From Sedimentibacter sp. MB35-C1 (GTDB lineage: Bacteria > Bacillota > Clostridia > Tissierellales > Sedimentibacteraceae), in contig NZ_CP133188.1 of NCBI RefSeq assembly GCF_030913635.1, positions 868,001 through 932,000 on the forward strand: a stretch of 64,000 bases of DNA, in the 5' to 3' direction. Shown here in pieces: positions 9,127 to 18,869 of this stretch. Position 1 is the first letter of the stretch. Every line of letters starts with the position of its first letter. Both the position numbers and the translations under genes were made by a program. The notes under the pieces were generated by a model. The model saw only the letters and a list, made by a program, of their open reading frames with translations. It was not told the DNA's origin and did not search any database.

Positions 9127-9155
9127 ATTATATAATATTTTTAATATTGGTTCAA
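9127..9155 (-). promoter_or_regulatory. tnaA promoter
   Basis: On the minus strand TTGAAC (9155-9150) and TATAAT (9132-9127) are separated by 17 bp. Transcription would begin near 9120, giving an untranslated leader of roughly 50 nt. Confidence 0.75.
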
Positions 9156-9268
9156 GTTTTTTTACCAATTAAAGGTTGTTTCGCTTTTTTAAAAATGGAG
9201 CTGAAAGGCGTAAAATAAAATGAAAATAATTGCTCATAATAATTATACGAAAAATATTTAAAACAATG

Positions 9269-9297
9269 TTGACAAAATGATAAAAAAAGTATATCAT
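9269..9297 (+). promoter_or_regulatory. Promoter of the csoR-copA operon
   Basis: A perfect TTGACA (9269-9274) and TATCAT (9292-9297) are spaced by 17 bp. The GC-rich operator follows directly after the -10 box. Confidence 0.85.
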
Positions 9298-9306
9298 TTA
9301 GGCACA

Positions 9307-9327
9307 CCACCCCCACAGGGGGGGAGT
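9307..9327. promoter_or_regulatory. CsoR-type copper operator
   Basis: A C-run (9310-9314), ACA, then a G-run (9318-9324) form a GC-rich dyad in otherwise AT-rich DNA. This matches the C-run/G-run operator style of CsoR repressors. It lies about 10 bp after the -10 box, so binding would block initiation. Copper-dependent release is inferred from the family. Confidence 0.75.
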
Positions 9328-9342
9328 ATGCGAGGAGGAAGT

Positions 9343-9606
9343 ATGAAAGCTGATAAAAATACAATTAACCGTCTTTTAAAGACAGCTGCCGGGCAGATAG
9401 AGGGAATATCCAAGATGGTTGAAGATGATAGATACTGTATGGATATATGCAACCAAATAGCGGCAGTAATTTCGATTCTTAAAAAAACAAACAATGAAAT
9501 ATTAAAGGCTCACATGCACATGTGCGTAAAAGAGGCTTTTGAGCAGGGCAGTGAGGATGAAAAAATTGATGAAATTATTTCATTGATTAACAAGGTCTCA
9601 AAATAA
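9343..9606 (+). CDS. csoR: CsoR-family copper-sensing repressor
   Basis: The 87-residue all-helical protein is a metal-sensitive repressor of the CsoR/RcnR family. The Cys-His-Cys ligand set is visible as Cys in DDRYCMDICNQ, His in LKAHMHMC and the following Cys. The N-terminal helix NRLLKTAAGQIEGISKMVEDDRYC is typical, including the conserved RLxxxxGQIxG pattern. An upstream in-frame ATG at 9277 would place translation through the operator. The ATG at 9343 is chosen because GAGGAGG sits 5 bases before it. It lies 12 bp upstream of copA, so it likely autoregulates the pair. Confidence 0.9.
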   Translation: MKADKNTINRLLKTAAGQIEGISKMVEDDRYCMDICNQIAAVISILKKTNNEILKAHMHMCVKEAFEQGSEDEKIDEIISLINKVSK

Positions 9607-9618
9607 GAGGTGAAATGA

Positions 9619-12195
9619 ATGAAATCACAGAAATTTAATGTTACAGGCATGACATGCTCGGCATGTTCAGCAAGAGTAGAAAAAAATATAAATAAAACCG
9701 AGGGAGTTATTGAAGCCAATGTAAATCTCTTGAGTAATTCTATGACAATTAAGTATGATGAAGCTTTGCTGTCGGAAGGGGATATCATAAAGGTTGTTGA
9801 AGATACAGGTTACGGAGCTTCATCTGCGGAAAAAAGGATGCAGACGAGAGCGGAAAAAAAACCTGATGCTGAAGCGGAATTTAAGGAAATGAAGAAAAGG
9901 CTAATAATTTCATTTCTGTTTGCAGTGCCGCTGTTTTATATATCTATGGGGCACATGCTTGGATGGCCGCTTCCGGCTGTATTTCACGGAATGGAGAATT
10001 CCATAACATTTGCATTTACACAGCTTCTGCTTGCAGCCCCAGTTATGATTATTAACCAAAAATATTATGTTGTGGGGTTTAAAACTCTGTTTAAGGGATC
10101 TCCTAACATGGATTCGCTAATAGCTTTGGGTACGACGGCGGCCGTAGGGTATGGAATATTTGCCATATATAAAATAGGATATGGATTAGGCCACATGAAT
10201 ACGGATATGGTTATGCAGTATTCCATGGACTTATATTTTGAGTCGGCAGGAGTGATCCTTGCGCTTATAACTTTGGGTAAATTTCTTGAAGCCAGGGCTA
10301 AAGGAAGGACATCCGATGCTATAAGGAAGCTCATGGATCTTTCACCTAAGACGGCTTTGGTGGAAAGGAATGGAATGGAAGCTGAAATTCCCGTGGAGGA
10401 TGTTGTAAAAGGAGATATTGTAATAGTAAAACCGGGCCAGTCTGTGCCTGTTGACGGAATAATAATTTCCGGAAGCTCTTCATTGGACCAGTCTATGCTT
10501 ACCGGTGAAAGCATACCGGTTGAAAAAAAGGTCGGAGACAATGTGGTAGGAGCCAGTATAAATAAATCAGGATATTTTAAGTTTGAGGCAAAGAATGTTG
10601 GTGATGATACTACACTGTCACAGATAATAAGGCTTGTGGAAGAGGCCAGTTCCTCAAAGGCACCTATATCCAAGCTTGCTGACAAAATAAGCAGCATATT
10701 CGTTCCTGTGGTAATTTCCATATCGGTTATATCGGTAATTGTATGGCTTATATTGGGAGCAACTTTTGAATTTGCATTGTCCATAGGAATTGCAGTTCTC
10801 GTGATATCATGCCCCTGTGCTTTGGGGCTGGCGACGCCTACGGCAATAATGGTGGGGACCGGCAAGGGAGCAGAAAACGGAATACTTATTAAGTCTGCAG
10901 AAGCGCTTGAAATTGCTCATCAAATCAAGACGGTAGTAATGGATAAAACAGGGACAATAACTGAAGGTAAGCCAAAAGTTACCGACGTGTATGCAAAAGG
11001 TATAAGCGAAGAAGAGATGCTTAGAATTGCCGCATCTGCAGAAAAAAGCTCTGAACATCCTCTGGCTGAAGCTGTAGTTGAAGAAGCACGAAGAAGGAAT
11101 CTGGAGCTGTATCAGGTGGAAGACTTTGAGGCGATTCCGGGGCAGGGGCTTCAGGCACTGGTTAATGACAAAAAATATTATATAGGCAATTTAAGGCTTT
11201 TAAACGAGAAAAACATTAAAAATAATTTTGTGGAAATAGGAACAAATATGGCTGACGAAGGGAAAACTCCTTTGTATTTTGCTGACGAAAAAAATGTGCT
11301 GGGTATAATTGCTGCGGCCGATGTGGTTAAGCCTACGAGCCTGAAGGCTATTCAGGAATTTGAGGCTATGGGGATAGAGGTTGTAATGCTTACTGGAGAT
11401 AATAAAAAGACAGCAGAGGCAATCAGAAAGCAGCTTGGAATATCAAGGGCAATAGCAGAAGTTCTTCCCCAAGATAAGGAAAGAGAAATAAGAAAAATAC
11501 AGGAGCAGGGAAGAAAGGTTGCAATGATTGGTGACGGAATTAACGATGCACCTGCACTGGCGAGAGCAGATGTTGGAGTTGCCATAGGAGCCGGAACTGA
11601 TGTTGCCATAGAGTCGGCTGACATAGTGCTGATTAGAAGTGACCTATTGGATGCCGTAACTGCGGTTCAGCTAAGTAATGCAACAATTAGAAATATCAAG
11701 CAGAATCTGTTCTGGGCATTTATTTACAACACTATAGGCATACCTCTTGCTGCCGGAGTATTCTACAGTTTTCTGGACTGGAAACTGAATCCTATGTTTG
11801 CGGCAGGAGCCATGAGTATGAGTTCTGTATCAGTTGTGTCCAATGCTCTGAGGCTTAAATTTTTCAAACCGGTAAGGATGTCTGGGCAATTTGATAAAGA
11901 AATTAAAGATAATAGCTACGATGACATAAAGGTCATAAATGAAGACTTATCAGATAAATCAAATAATATAAACGGAGGAAATGAAATGAATAAAGTTATG
12001 AAAATCGAAGGAATGAGCTGCGGGCACTGCAAGGCTGCAGTTGAAAAGGCTCTGAAAGCAGTTGACGGAGTTGAAAGCGCAGAAGTTAACCTGGCAGAAA
12101 AGAAAGCCCATGTGATATTGGCAAAAGAAGTAAGCAGCGAGGTGCTGTCTAAAGCAGTTACAGATGCAGGCTATGATGTAACAGAAGTAAAATAA
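9619..12195 (+). CDS. copA: Cu+-exporting P1B-type ATPase with C-terminal CopZ-like domain
   Basis: The 858-residue copper pump has an N-terminal heavy-metal-associated domain ([13 protein letters not shown], residues about 1-70) and eight expected membrane helices. It has the transmembrane CPC motif (Cys398, Cys400), the phosphorylated Asp442 in [19 protein letters not shown] and [10 protein letters not shown]. After the last helix pair, a linker of about 55 residues leads to a second metal-binding domain ([17 protein letters not shown], residues about 790-858). This is unusual for CopA, whose metal domains are normally N-terminal, and it looks like a fused CopZ chaperone. An in-frame GGAGG and ATG at the domain boundary suggest that a free CopZ may also be made. 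Confidence 0.95.
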   Translation: MKSQKFNVTGMTCSACSARVEKNINKTEGVIEANVNLLSNSMTIKYDEALLSEGDIIKVVEDTGYGASSAEKRMQTRAEKKPDAEAEFKEMKKRLIISFLFAVPLFYISMGHMLGWPLPAVFHGMENSITFAFTQLLLAAPVMIINQKYYVVGFKTLFKGSPNMDSLIALGTTAAVGYGIFAIYKIGYGLGHMNTDMVMQYSMDLYFESAGVILALITLGKFLEARAKGRTSDAIRKLMDLSPKTALVERNGMEAEIPVEDVVKGDIVIVKPGQSVPVDGIIISGSSSLDQSMLTGESIPVEKKVGDNVVGASINKSGYFKFEAKNVGDDTTLSQIIRLVEEASSSKAPISKLADKISSIFVPVVISISVISVIVWLILGATFEFALSIGIAVLVISCPCALGLATPTAIMVGTGKGAENGILIKSAEALEIAHQIKTVVMDKTGTITEGKPKVTDVYAKGISEEEMLRIAASAEKSSEHPLAEAVVEEARRRNLELYQVEDFEAIPGQGLQALVNDKKYYIGNLRLLNEKNIKNNFVEIGTNMADEGKTPLYFADEKNVLGIIAAADVVKPTSLKAIQEFEAMGIEVVMLTGDNKKTAEAIRKQLGISRAIAEVLPQDKEREIRKIQEQGRKVAMIGDGINDAPALARADVGVAIGAGTDVAIESADIVLIRSDLLDAVTAVQLSNATIRNIKQNLFWAFIYNTIGIPLAAGVFYSFLDWKLNPMFAAGAMSMSSVSVVSNALRLKFFKPVRMSGQFDKEIKDNSYDDIKVINEDLSDKSNNINGGNEMNKVMKIEGMSCGHCKAAVEKALKAVDGVESAEVNLAEKKAHVILAKEVSSEVLSKAVTDAGYDVTEVK
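11974..11988 (+). promoter_or_regulatory. Internal ribosome binding site and start for a free CopZ-like protein
   Basis: GGAGG at 11974-11978 is followed 7 bases later by an in-frame ATG at 11986 (codon 790 of copA). Translation from it would give a 69-residue CopZ-like copper chaperone ending at 12195. This site is as good as those of real genes in the window. Confidence 0.55.
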
Positions 12196-12201
12196 TTTTC
12201 T

Positions 12202-12241
12202 CAGAGCGTCCTCAATTATAAATGAGGGCGCTCTGTTCTTT
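12202..12241 (+). terminator. Terminator between copA and glsA
   Basis: Arms 12202-12214 and 12223-12235 form a 13-bp stem with one wobble pair, followed by TTCTTTT on the plus strand. It ends the copper operon; the minus-strand tail is poorer. Confidence 0.85.
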
Positions 12242-13158
12242 TAATATATTTGCAAATCAAGTTTATCTGAAAGTTCCTTTAGTATTTGAATTCCGGCTAT
12301 GGAATTTCCTTTTTCATCCAGCGCGGGCCCGTATACACCAATACCCATTCTTTTTGGAACGGCTCCCATAATTCCACCGCCTACTCCTGATTTTGCCGGA
12401 ATGCCTATATGTACGGCGAACTCGCCGGAAGCATCGTATAATCCACATGTTGACATAATAGTCTTTGCTATTCGACAAATATGCTTAGGAACTATTGATT
12501 TGCCTGTTTTTGGAGATACGCCGTCGTTAGCCAGCACGGAGCCCATGTCGGCAATATCGCGGCAATTTACTTCTATTGAGCATTGCTTGAAATATACATC
12601 TAATATTTCTTCAACTGAACCATCTATAATATTAAAGCTTTTCATGAAGTAAGCGATTGAACGATTCCTGTCTCCAGTCAGCTTTTCAGACAAATAAACA
12701 CTGTTATTTATTTGAATTTCAGGATTATTTGCAAGTTTTCTCGCTAAATCCAGTATTCTTTCTGTTTTTTCTTCTACGGAGGTTCCTGCAAGAAGTGAGG
12801 TTGTTGCTATAGCTCCCGCATTTATCATGGGATTGTACGGTTTGTGTATGTTTTTTAATTCCAGATCTACTATGGAGTTGAAGCTTTCTCCCGTAGGCTC
12901 CATACCAACTTTTTCAAATACTTTTTTTTCTCCGTTGTCCATCAAAGAAAGAATGAAAGTCAAAACTTTTGAAATACTCTGCATGGTAAACTTTTTGCTG
13001 TAATCTCCCGCGGAATATTCACGTCCGTCCAATGTAACCAAACATACCCCAAGGTCTCCGGGATTTGCTTTTGCCAGTTCAGGAATATAAGTGGCAACTT
13101 TTCCTCGCCATGTGTATCCGATATTATTTTTAATTATATCTCTGAAAATATCCTCCAT
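12241..13158 (-). CDS. glsA: Glutaminase
   Basis: The 305-residue enzyme hydrolyses L-glutamine to glutamate and ammonia in the cytoplasm. It belongs to the serine-dependent beta-lactamase-like glutaminase family: the catalytic SxxK is in MQSISK (residues about 60-65), with NPMINAGAI, FNSIVDLE and the C-terminal SGVGGGIMGAVP motif. The length matches the family (about 300-310). An AGGAGG-like site precedes the ATG on the minus strand. It is convergent with copA and appears to be a single-gene unit. Confidence 0.93.
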   Translation of the reverse strand: MEDIFRDIIKNNIGYTWRGKVATYIPELAKANPGDLGVCLVTLDGREYSAGDYSKKFTMQSISKVLTFILSLMDNGEKKVFEKVGMEPTGESFNSIVDLELKNIHKPYNPMINAGAIATTSLLAGTSVEEKTERILDLARKLANNPEIQINNSVYLSEKLTGDRNRSIAYFMKSFNIIDGSVEEILDVYFKQCSIEVNCRDIADMGSVLANDGVSPKTGKSIVPKHICRIAKTIMSTCGLYDASGEFAVHIGIPAKSGVGGGIMGAVPKRMGIGVYGPALDEKGNSIAGIQILKELSDKLDLQIY

Positions 13159-13307
13159 TTAATCCTCCAAAAAAATTCTTACATTAATAATATATCCGAA
13201 AGGGAAATATTTCAAGAAAATTAAACATTGATAAATATGATCATGTATTTTTAATATTATTTTAATACTTTATGGTATAATAACATTATTAAACAGGAGG
13301 GGCAGTT

Positions 13308-14375
13308 ATGAACAAAAAAGTCCTTATTACAATTTTTATTGCCGCTTCGGTGATGCTTACAGCATGTGCGAGGCTTTATGATGGATTTGCGGAATTTTAC
13401 GCATTAAGAATATATCCATTTTTTGCGGAAACAGTTTCTTTTTTTACATCTAAGATTAAATTTTCATTAGCAGAATTTATTATAATAGCATTAATTGCGG
13501 CAGGGGTTGCTTTTTTATCAGTTACAGTATTTAGAACCGCATCAGATAAATCAATGTCTCATTTAAAGAATTTTTTTGTGAATACCGTCCTTGTGGTGAG
13601 TGTAATTTTGTTTACTTTTGTTTTGTTTTGCGGCATAAATTACCACAGGTATGAATTTGCTTATTACAGCGGCTTGGAAATAAAGGAATCGTCTGAGGAG
13701 GAATTAATTAATCTCTGCAAACAGTTGATAAAAGATGCAAATAATCTAAGGGAAGGTCTGGATACAGGGGAACAGAATACTGCAAAGCTGTTTGATGAAA
13801 ATTATTATGAAACAGCTGAAAGAGCTAAGATATCATTTGACAGCCTGTCACAAAAATACAAAGTGTTGGAGGGAAACTACCCTCAGCCCAAGCTGGTTAC
13901 TTTCTCAAATGTTATGTCAAACATGCGCATAACGGGAATGTTTTTTCCTTTTACATTTGAGGCAAATGTGAATAAAAATGTACCTCCTTACCAGCTGCCG
14001 TCTACGATGTTGCATGAGCTGGTACATTTAAGAGGATTTATGAGGGAGGATGAAGCTAATTTTATTTCTTATCTTGCCTGCATGAGTTCAGGCTATGATG
14101 ATTTTGCATACAGCGGAACAATGCTTGCCTTGTCATACAGCATGAATGCACTTTATCGCGAGGATTATAATGCATATACGAATTTAATTGAAATGTACTC
14201 GGAAAAAGTCAAAAATGACATGAGATACTCGACAAGTTATTGGAAGAGGTATGAAACGAAGGTCGCTGAAATATCAACTAAAATAAATGACGGATATTTG
14301 AAAAGCAACAATCAGAAGGACGGGGTAAAAAGCTACGGAAGAATGGTTGATTTGCTTCTTGCATATTTTTCGTAA
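13308..14375 (+). CDS. DUF3810 family membrane protein with HExxH motif
   Basis: This 355-residue protein starts with a hydrophobic segment that includes a cysteine at a lipobox-like position (MLTACARL). Two further membrane helices follow (residues about 45-110). The rest carries MLHELVHLRGFMREDEANFISYLAC, an HExxH zinc-binding motif with a downstream Glu, as in the DUF3810 family. A membrane-bound metallopeptidase role is likely from the motif, but no substrate is known. The ATG follows AGGAGGGG, and a TATAAT box lies at 13276-13281. It is a stand-alone gene between the glutaminase and DUF1540 genes. Confidence 0.8.
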   Translation: MNKKVLITIFIAASVMLTACARLYDGFAEFYALRIYPFFAETVSFFTSKIKFSLAEFIIIALIAAGVAFLSVTVFRTASDKSMSHLKNFFVNTVLVVSVILFTFVLFCGINYHRYEFAYYSGLEIKESSEEELINLCKQLIKDANNLREGLDTGEQNTAKLFDENYYETAERAKISFDSLSQKYKVLEGNYPQPKLVTFSNVMSNMRITGMFFPFTFEANVNKNVPPYQLPSTMLHELVHLRGFMREDEANFISYLACMSSGYDDFAYSGTMLALSYSMNALYREDYNAYTNLIEMYSEKVKNDMRYSTSYWKRYETKVAEISTKINDGYLKSNNQKDGVKSYGRMVDLLLAYFS

Positions 14376-14454
14376 GACTATGACCGTACAGTTGTGCATA
14401 ATTTGGTTCAGAAAGGATAGACTACTTTAAAAATGAACTGAAGGGAGAAAAAAC

Positions 14455-14763
14455 ATGGCGCATATTGTTTGTACGGTATCAAACTGCTATTTTAACAAAA
14501 GAGAAGGGTGTACAGCTCCGAACTTGAACGTAGACGGAGAGAAAGCTAACGAGAGCAGGTTCACATGCTGTGAAACATTTATAGAACAAAAGCCTGGAGT
14601 CAGAAGTTCCGTTCATGAACCTAAAAGCGAAACGGATATTATGTGCAAGGCAGGAAACTGTGTGTACAATACAAATGAGAGATGCGAGGCATCCAGAGTA
14701 GTTGTGAACGGAAAAAATGCTCAGCATTCGGAGGAAACATGCTGCAGTACATTTAAAGATTAG
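14455..14763 (+). CDS. Tandem DUF1540 cysteine-rich protein
   Basis: The 102-residue protein contains two copies of the DUF1540 pattern: CTVSNCYFNKREGCTAPN ... CCETF (residues about 6-43) and CKAGNCVYNTNERCEASR ... CCSTF (about 63-100). Each copy has five cysteines spaced for metal or disulfide binding. DUF1540 proteins are common in spore-forming clostridia and have no settled function. A GGGAG site precedes the ATG, and a strong terminator follows, so the gene is probably monocistronic. Confidence 0.85.
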   Translation: MAHIVCTVSNCYFNKREGCTAPNLNVDGEKANESRFTCCETFIEQKPGVRSSVHEPKSETDIMCKAGNCVYNTNERCEASRVVVNGKNAQHSEETCCSTFKD

Positions 14764-14783
14764 AATAGAATTATTAAGGGTAT

Positions 14784-14832
14784 AAAAGGAAGTGTCATCA
14801 ATCCTAAAAGGATACGGCGCTTCCTTTTTTAT
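14784..14832 (+). terminator. Terminator after the DUF1540 gene
   Basis: AAAAGGAAGTGTC (14784-14796) pairs with GGCGCTTCCTTTT using two G-U pairs, and a T run follows. Confidence 0.8.
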
Positions 14833-14969
14833 TGTGTAGCTTTAATATTTGAAAGTAGTAATATGGGTATCAAGAAGTTGCTGGATTCAGGAACAAATTA
14901 TAATGCGGTTCGTCTAAGTTAATATAACAGAGAAAGGTAAAAAGCCCTTAATAATAGAAAGGAGATATT

Positions 14970-17201
14970 ATGAAAAATATACTTAGAAAATCAGCAGTGC
15001 TTATAATTGTTTTCATATTCAGCTTCAGCTTTGCCGCGTTTGCTTCAACCGAAGTTAATGTCTACGTAAATAACAAATATGTGGAATTCGATGTCAGTCC
15101 TGTGATAGAAAACGGCAGAACGCTGGTACCGCTAAGGGGAGTTTTTGAAAAAATCGGTGCAAAGGTTGACTGGAATAAAAGCTTATCAGAAGCGGTAATA
15201 AAGGACGATTACAACGAAATTGAAATGATTCTGGGTAAGGACAAAGTTATGGTCAACGGTGAAATCAGAACAATTGATGTTCCTACAAGAATGATAAACA
15301 GCAGGACATTTGTTCCTTTGAGATTTATAACTGAAAGCTTGGGTCATACGGTAAGTTGGGACGGCAACTCAAACTCAATATACATAACGACAAACGCTCC
15401 ATCCGAAATTTCAAGAAGCATTGTATTGACAGTGGGATCAAAAGATAACCTTTTAGCGTTGCTTGAGTACAACTCAAGGCTTTTTGGTTATATAGGTCTT
15501 GAAAGCGGTATTGCCATAGATGATATAGTGGAAGATACAAACGAAAACACTGTTTCAAAAGAGGTCGGAACTTCGCAGGCTCCTATGGCTCCGGAAATGA
15601 ATGATAGTTCAGATACAAATAATCAGGTGGACGGAGTGCAGGAAGGAGATATAATTAAAAATGACGGCAGATACATATTTATTAATACTGAAAGCGGTTT
15701 GAAAATAATTGACTCAGACCCTGATAATCCAAAGGTAGAAGCAGAAATAAATGTACCCGAAAACACGTACATCAGCGAAATATTTGCTGCCGGCGGAAAG
15801 CTGGCTGTAATCGGGGAGAACAATTATTTCCACACAATGAATTATAATAAATCAATGGAAGTAGGTTCTTTGATGATGCCGTATAGGTATTATGAAGACA
15901 GAGTAAATGTGTTGGTTTACAATATTGAAAATATCAGAAAGCCTGTTCTGGAAAAAGAATACCTTTTTGACGGAAATTATTTGTCGGGAAGAATGATAGA
16001 AGACAAATTATATTTAATAAGTACAAAGTATATAAATTACGGATATGACATGTACAGCAAAAGTGATGTCGAAATACCTATGCCGTATTATACAGATGTG
16101 CTGGCTGATTCAACATATGAATTTGATTATGATGAAATAAAGTATTTTCCCAATCACATTGAAGCAAGGTATATGTACACGGCGGGGATAGATTTGTCGG
16201 ATAAATCTTCAAAGCCCGATGTAGATGTGTACCTGGGAGGCTCGGATTCCATTTATGTATCTAAAGACAATATGTATGCCGCCATAACGGATTATTCCTA
16301 TGACGATTCAATTGAGCAGAAAGAATTATATAATCCGGTCTATACTTCCGGAACCGTAATTTATAAATTCAGCTTAAACAAAGGAAACGTAGATGTTGTA
16401 TCGCAGGGCAGTGTACCGGGAACTATTATAAATCAATTTTCCATGGATGAGCACAACGGGATGTTCAGGATAGCTACTACCACAGGAGAAATGTGGAGGG
16501 GCACTTCTCAAAATAATGTTTATATATTGGATGAAAAGTTAAATGCTATCGGAAAATTAGAGGGATTAGCCCCGGGAGAAAAAATATATTCAACAAGATT
16601 TGCCGGAGACCGCATCTATATGGTTACATTTAAGCAGGTAGACCCGCTTTATGTTATAAATGCATCTGACTCTGCAAAACCTGTGGTCGAGGGAATGCTG
16701 AAAGTACCGGGCTATAGCACATATCTTCATGTAGTGGACGAGAATCATATTATTGGATTTGGTTACGACACAGAACAAAATTCAGGCGGAGTAACCACTA
16801 ACGGAGGGTTAAAATTATCATTGTTCGATGTCACAGATGCAGATAAGCCGGCTGAACTGCAAACGGAAACGATCGGAAAAGCAGGCACATATTCTGAGAT
16901 CCTGTATAATCATAAAGCGCTGATGTTTTCACTGAACAAGGGACTGATGACATTTCCTGTTACTGTTAACGGGGAAAACTATAAGACTGAATTTAACGGT
17001 GCATATATATACAATGTGAATAATAACGGCTTCAAGCTGAAAAATAAAATAAGCCATGAGACAGAAAATTCTTCATATGGCGGTTCAGAAATAAGAAGAG
17101 TTATATATATCGGAGACTACATATACAGTTTTTCATACAATGAGATGCAGATATATAACATTGGTACTGATAAAAAGGTCAACGAGCTAATAATTAAGTA
17201 A
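14970..17201 (+). CDS. Secreted beta-propeller protein with copper amine oxidase-like N-domain
   Basis: The 743-residue protein has a signal peptide (residues 1-25, with the hydrophobic core VLIIVFIFSFSFAAFA). Residues about 28-145 carry two stalk repeats of the copper amine oxidase N-terminal type (NGRTLVPLRGVFEKIGAKVDW and NSRTFVPLRFITESLGHTVSW), which bind the cell wall or act as spacers in clostridial exoproteins. From about residue 215 to the end is a predicted beta-propeller (PF09826-like, starting near NQVDGVQEGDIIKNDGRYIF). It is likely cell-surface exposed; its ligand is unknown. An AAAGGAG site precedes the ATG. Confidence 0.85.
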   Translation: MKNILRKSAVLIIVFIFSFSFAAFASTEVNVYVNNKYVEFDVSPVIENGRTLVPLRGVFEKIGAKVDWNKSLSEAVIKDDYNEIEMILGKDKVMVNGEIRTIDVPTRMINSRTFVPLRFITESLGHTVSWDGNSNSIYITTNAPSEISRSIVLTVGSKDNLLALLEYNSRLFGYIGLESGIAIDDIVEDTNENTVSKEVGTSQAPMAPEMNDSSDTNNQVDGVQEGDIIKNDGRYIFINTESGLKIIDSDPDNPKVEAEINVPENTYISEIFAAGGKLAVIGENNYFHTMNYNKSMEVGSLMMPYRYYEDRVNVLVYNIENIRKPVLEKEYLFDGNYLSGRMIEDKLYLISTKYINYGYDMYSKSDVEIPMPYYTDVLADSTYEFDYDEIKYFPNHIEARYMYTAGIDLSDKSSKPDVDVYLGGSDSIYVSKDNMYAAITDYSYDDSIEQKELYNPVYTSGTVIYKFSLNKGNVDVVSQGSVPGTIINQFSMDEHNGMFRIATTTGEMWRGTSQNNVYILDEKLNAIGKLEGLAPGEKIYSTRFAGDRIYMVTFKQVDPLYVINASDSAKPVVEGMLKVPGYSTYLHVVDENHIIGFGYDTEQNSGGVTTNGGLKLSLFDVTDADKPAELQTETIGKAGTYSEILYNHKALMFSLNKGLMTFPVTVNGENYKTEFNGAYIYNVNNNGFKLKNKISHETENSSYGGSEIRRVIYIGDYIYSFSYNEMQIYNIGTDKKVNELIIK

Positions 17202-17365
17202 TGGAAACATAATTTTACATAAGTGCAACAATGATTTATGCAAAATTAATTGTATTTCTTATTTATTGTTCAGCTTCCCAATATAAAAGGCGATGAGGTA
17301 TTAAAGTTGATCAATATTTTGATATGTATATGCAGGTATAGTGTGGACAAAAACTAATTAACGTA

Positions 17366-17394
17366 TTGTCAAACTTTGAGCAATATGTTATAAT
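17366..17394 (+). promoter_or_regulatory. Promoter of the FMN-binding lipoprotein gene
   Basis: TTGTCA (17366-17371) and TATAAT (17389-17394) are separated by 17 bp, about 47 bp before the start codon. The rest of the 240-bp gap (17202-17440) shows no gene. Confidence 0.75.
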
Positions 17395-17440
17395 CGGACA
17401 TGTTTGATTAAAAAATTATATACATAATTTGGAGGGTTTT

Positions 17441-18826
17441 ATGAAAAAAACAGTATCATTAATTTTAGTAGTTTTGATGGTGGTATCACTATTCGGATGC
17501 GCCAGCCAGCCTGCAAATGAACCTGCTGCAGAAGCAGTTACATTAAACGGTACAGGCGAAGGCTTTGGTGGAGAAGTAACTGTTACAGTTACAAAAGAAG
17601 GAGATAAAATAACTGATGTTAAGGCAGTTGGAGATAGCGAAACAGCAGGTATAGGTTCAAATGCAATTGATGAACTTCCTGCAAAAATAGTTGAAGCTAA
17701 TTCAGCCGATGTAGATGTTGTAGCGGGTGCTACGGTAACAAGTAATGCTATAATCTATGCGGTTAAAAACGCTTTGGATCCTGAAGCAAACCCATGGCCT
17801 ATAGAAGCTGAAGAGCCTAAGGAAGAACCAGAGGAAGAGCCAAAAGAAGAGCAGCCTGTAGGAGAAGCAGGATCTATTTCAAAAATAGGCCTAGGCCAAG
17901 GTATTTCAATAGCTAAATCAAAAGACGCAACAGCTGATGCTACAGCTACAGCACAGGCAGACGTAACTATAGCTGCTGTAGGTTTTGATGCTGAAGGTAA
18001 GGTTGCCAGCGTAACAATTGATGTGGCTCAGACAAAAGTTGCTTTTGACGAAGATATGAAGGTTACTTCAGACAGAGAAGCTGAAGTTAAGACTAAAAAA
18101 GATATAGGCGCTGACTACGGAATGGTTAAAGCTTCAAGCATAGGCAAAGAATGGTATGAGCAGATAGAAGCTTTAGAAAACTGGATGATTGGCAAGACTG
18201 TTGAAGAAATTGCCGGCTTAAATGTTAAAGTAAAAGATGAAAACCACACTGCAGTTCCGGATGTTCCGGAATTGACATCATCGGTTACAATTTCGGTTGA
18301 AAGTTATATAGCAGCAGTTGAAGAAGCTTGGGAAAAAGCAGAAGATGTTGCAGGAGCTGAATCAGTTGGACTTGGAATTGAAACTCACATTGGAAAGTCA
18401 AAAGATAAATCAGCAGATGAGCTGCCAATGGCACAGGTTGATACTTACATGACAGCAGTAGCTCTTGATAAAGATGGAAAAGTTGCTAAATCAATAGTTG
18501 ACGTTGCTCAGGTTAGAATTAACTATGATGACAGCGGTGTTTTAACTTCTGACAAGACTGCAGAATTAAAAACAAAGAAAGAAATTGGAGCCGACTACGG
18601 AATGGTTAAAGCTTCAAGCATAGGCAAAGAATGGTTCGAGCAAATGGAAGCATTCGAAGAGTGGATGGCAGGCAAAACAGCTGATGAAATTGCAGGGCTG
18701 CAAGTTAAAGAAAGAGATGCTAGCCATACAGCAGTTCCAGATGTACCAGAATTAACATCATCTGTAACAATAACTGTTGACGGATATCAAAAAATAGTTG
18801 CGGAAGCAATTGAAAACGCAAGATAA
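17441..18826 (+). CDS. FMN-binding lipoprotein with a duplicated C-terminal domain
   Basis: The 461-residue protein has a lipoprotein signal (LILVVLMVVSLFGC, lipidated Cys near residue 21). An FMN-binding domain follows (residues about 32-115), whose VVAGATVTSNAI motif is the usual place for threonine flavinylation. After an acidic, glutamate/proline-rich linker come two copies of a domain of about 160 residues, each containing the identical core GADYGMVKASSIGKEW and HTAVPDVPELTSSVTI. I do not recognise this repeated domain. The ATG at 17441 follows GGAGGG. An ApbE flavin transferase gene lies 88 bp downstream, which supports covalent flavinylation and a role in extracytoplasmic electron transfer. 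Confidence 0.85.
   Translation: MKKTVSLILVVLMVVSLFGCASQPANEPAAEAVTLNGTGEGFGGEVTVTVTKEGDKITDVKAVGDSETAGIGSNAIDELPAKIVEANSADVDVVAGATVTSNAIIYAVKNALDPEANPWPIEAEEPKEEPEEEPKEEQPVGEAGSISKIGLGQGISIAKSKDATADATATAQADVTIAAVGFDAEGKVASVTIDVAQTKVAFDEDMKVTSDREAEVKTKKDIGADYGMVKASSIGKEWYEQIEALENWMIGKTVEEIAGLNVKVKDENHTAVPDVPELTSSVTISVESYIAAVEEAWEKAEDVAGAESVGLGIETHIGKSKDKSADELPMAQVDTYMTAVALDKDGKVAKSIVDVAQVRINYDDSGVLTSDKTAELKTKKEIGADYGMVKASSIGKEWFEQMEAFEEWMAGKTADEIAGLQVKERDASHTAVPDVPELTSSVTITVDGYQKIVAEAIENAR
18113..18635 (+). repeat. Internal direct repeat of the FMN-binding lipoprotein gene
   Basis: A 43-bp stretch at 18113-18155 recurs without change at 18593-18635, a period of exactly 480 bp (160 codons). 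Flanking bases are similar but not identical, so this marks a duplicated domain with recent homogenisation or strong constraint in its core. Confidence 0.85.
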
Positions 18827-18836
18827 ATTATAAAAC

Positions 18837-18868
18837 AAAACTCCCCTCTATTGTCAGGGGAGTTTTTT
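18837..18868 (+). terminator. Terminator after the FMN-binding lipoprotein gene
   Basis: AAAACTCCCCT (18837-18847) pairs with AGGGGAGTTTT (18856-18866), and a T run follows. Confidence 0.9.
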
Positions 18869-18869
18869 A

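Noticed and set aside
10065-10865. Long antisense open frame within copA
   Set aside because: It mirrors codon bias of a highly supported gene on the other strand and has no ribosome binding site or family features.
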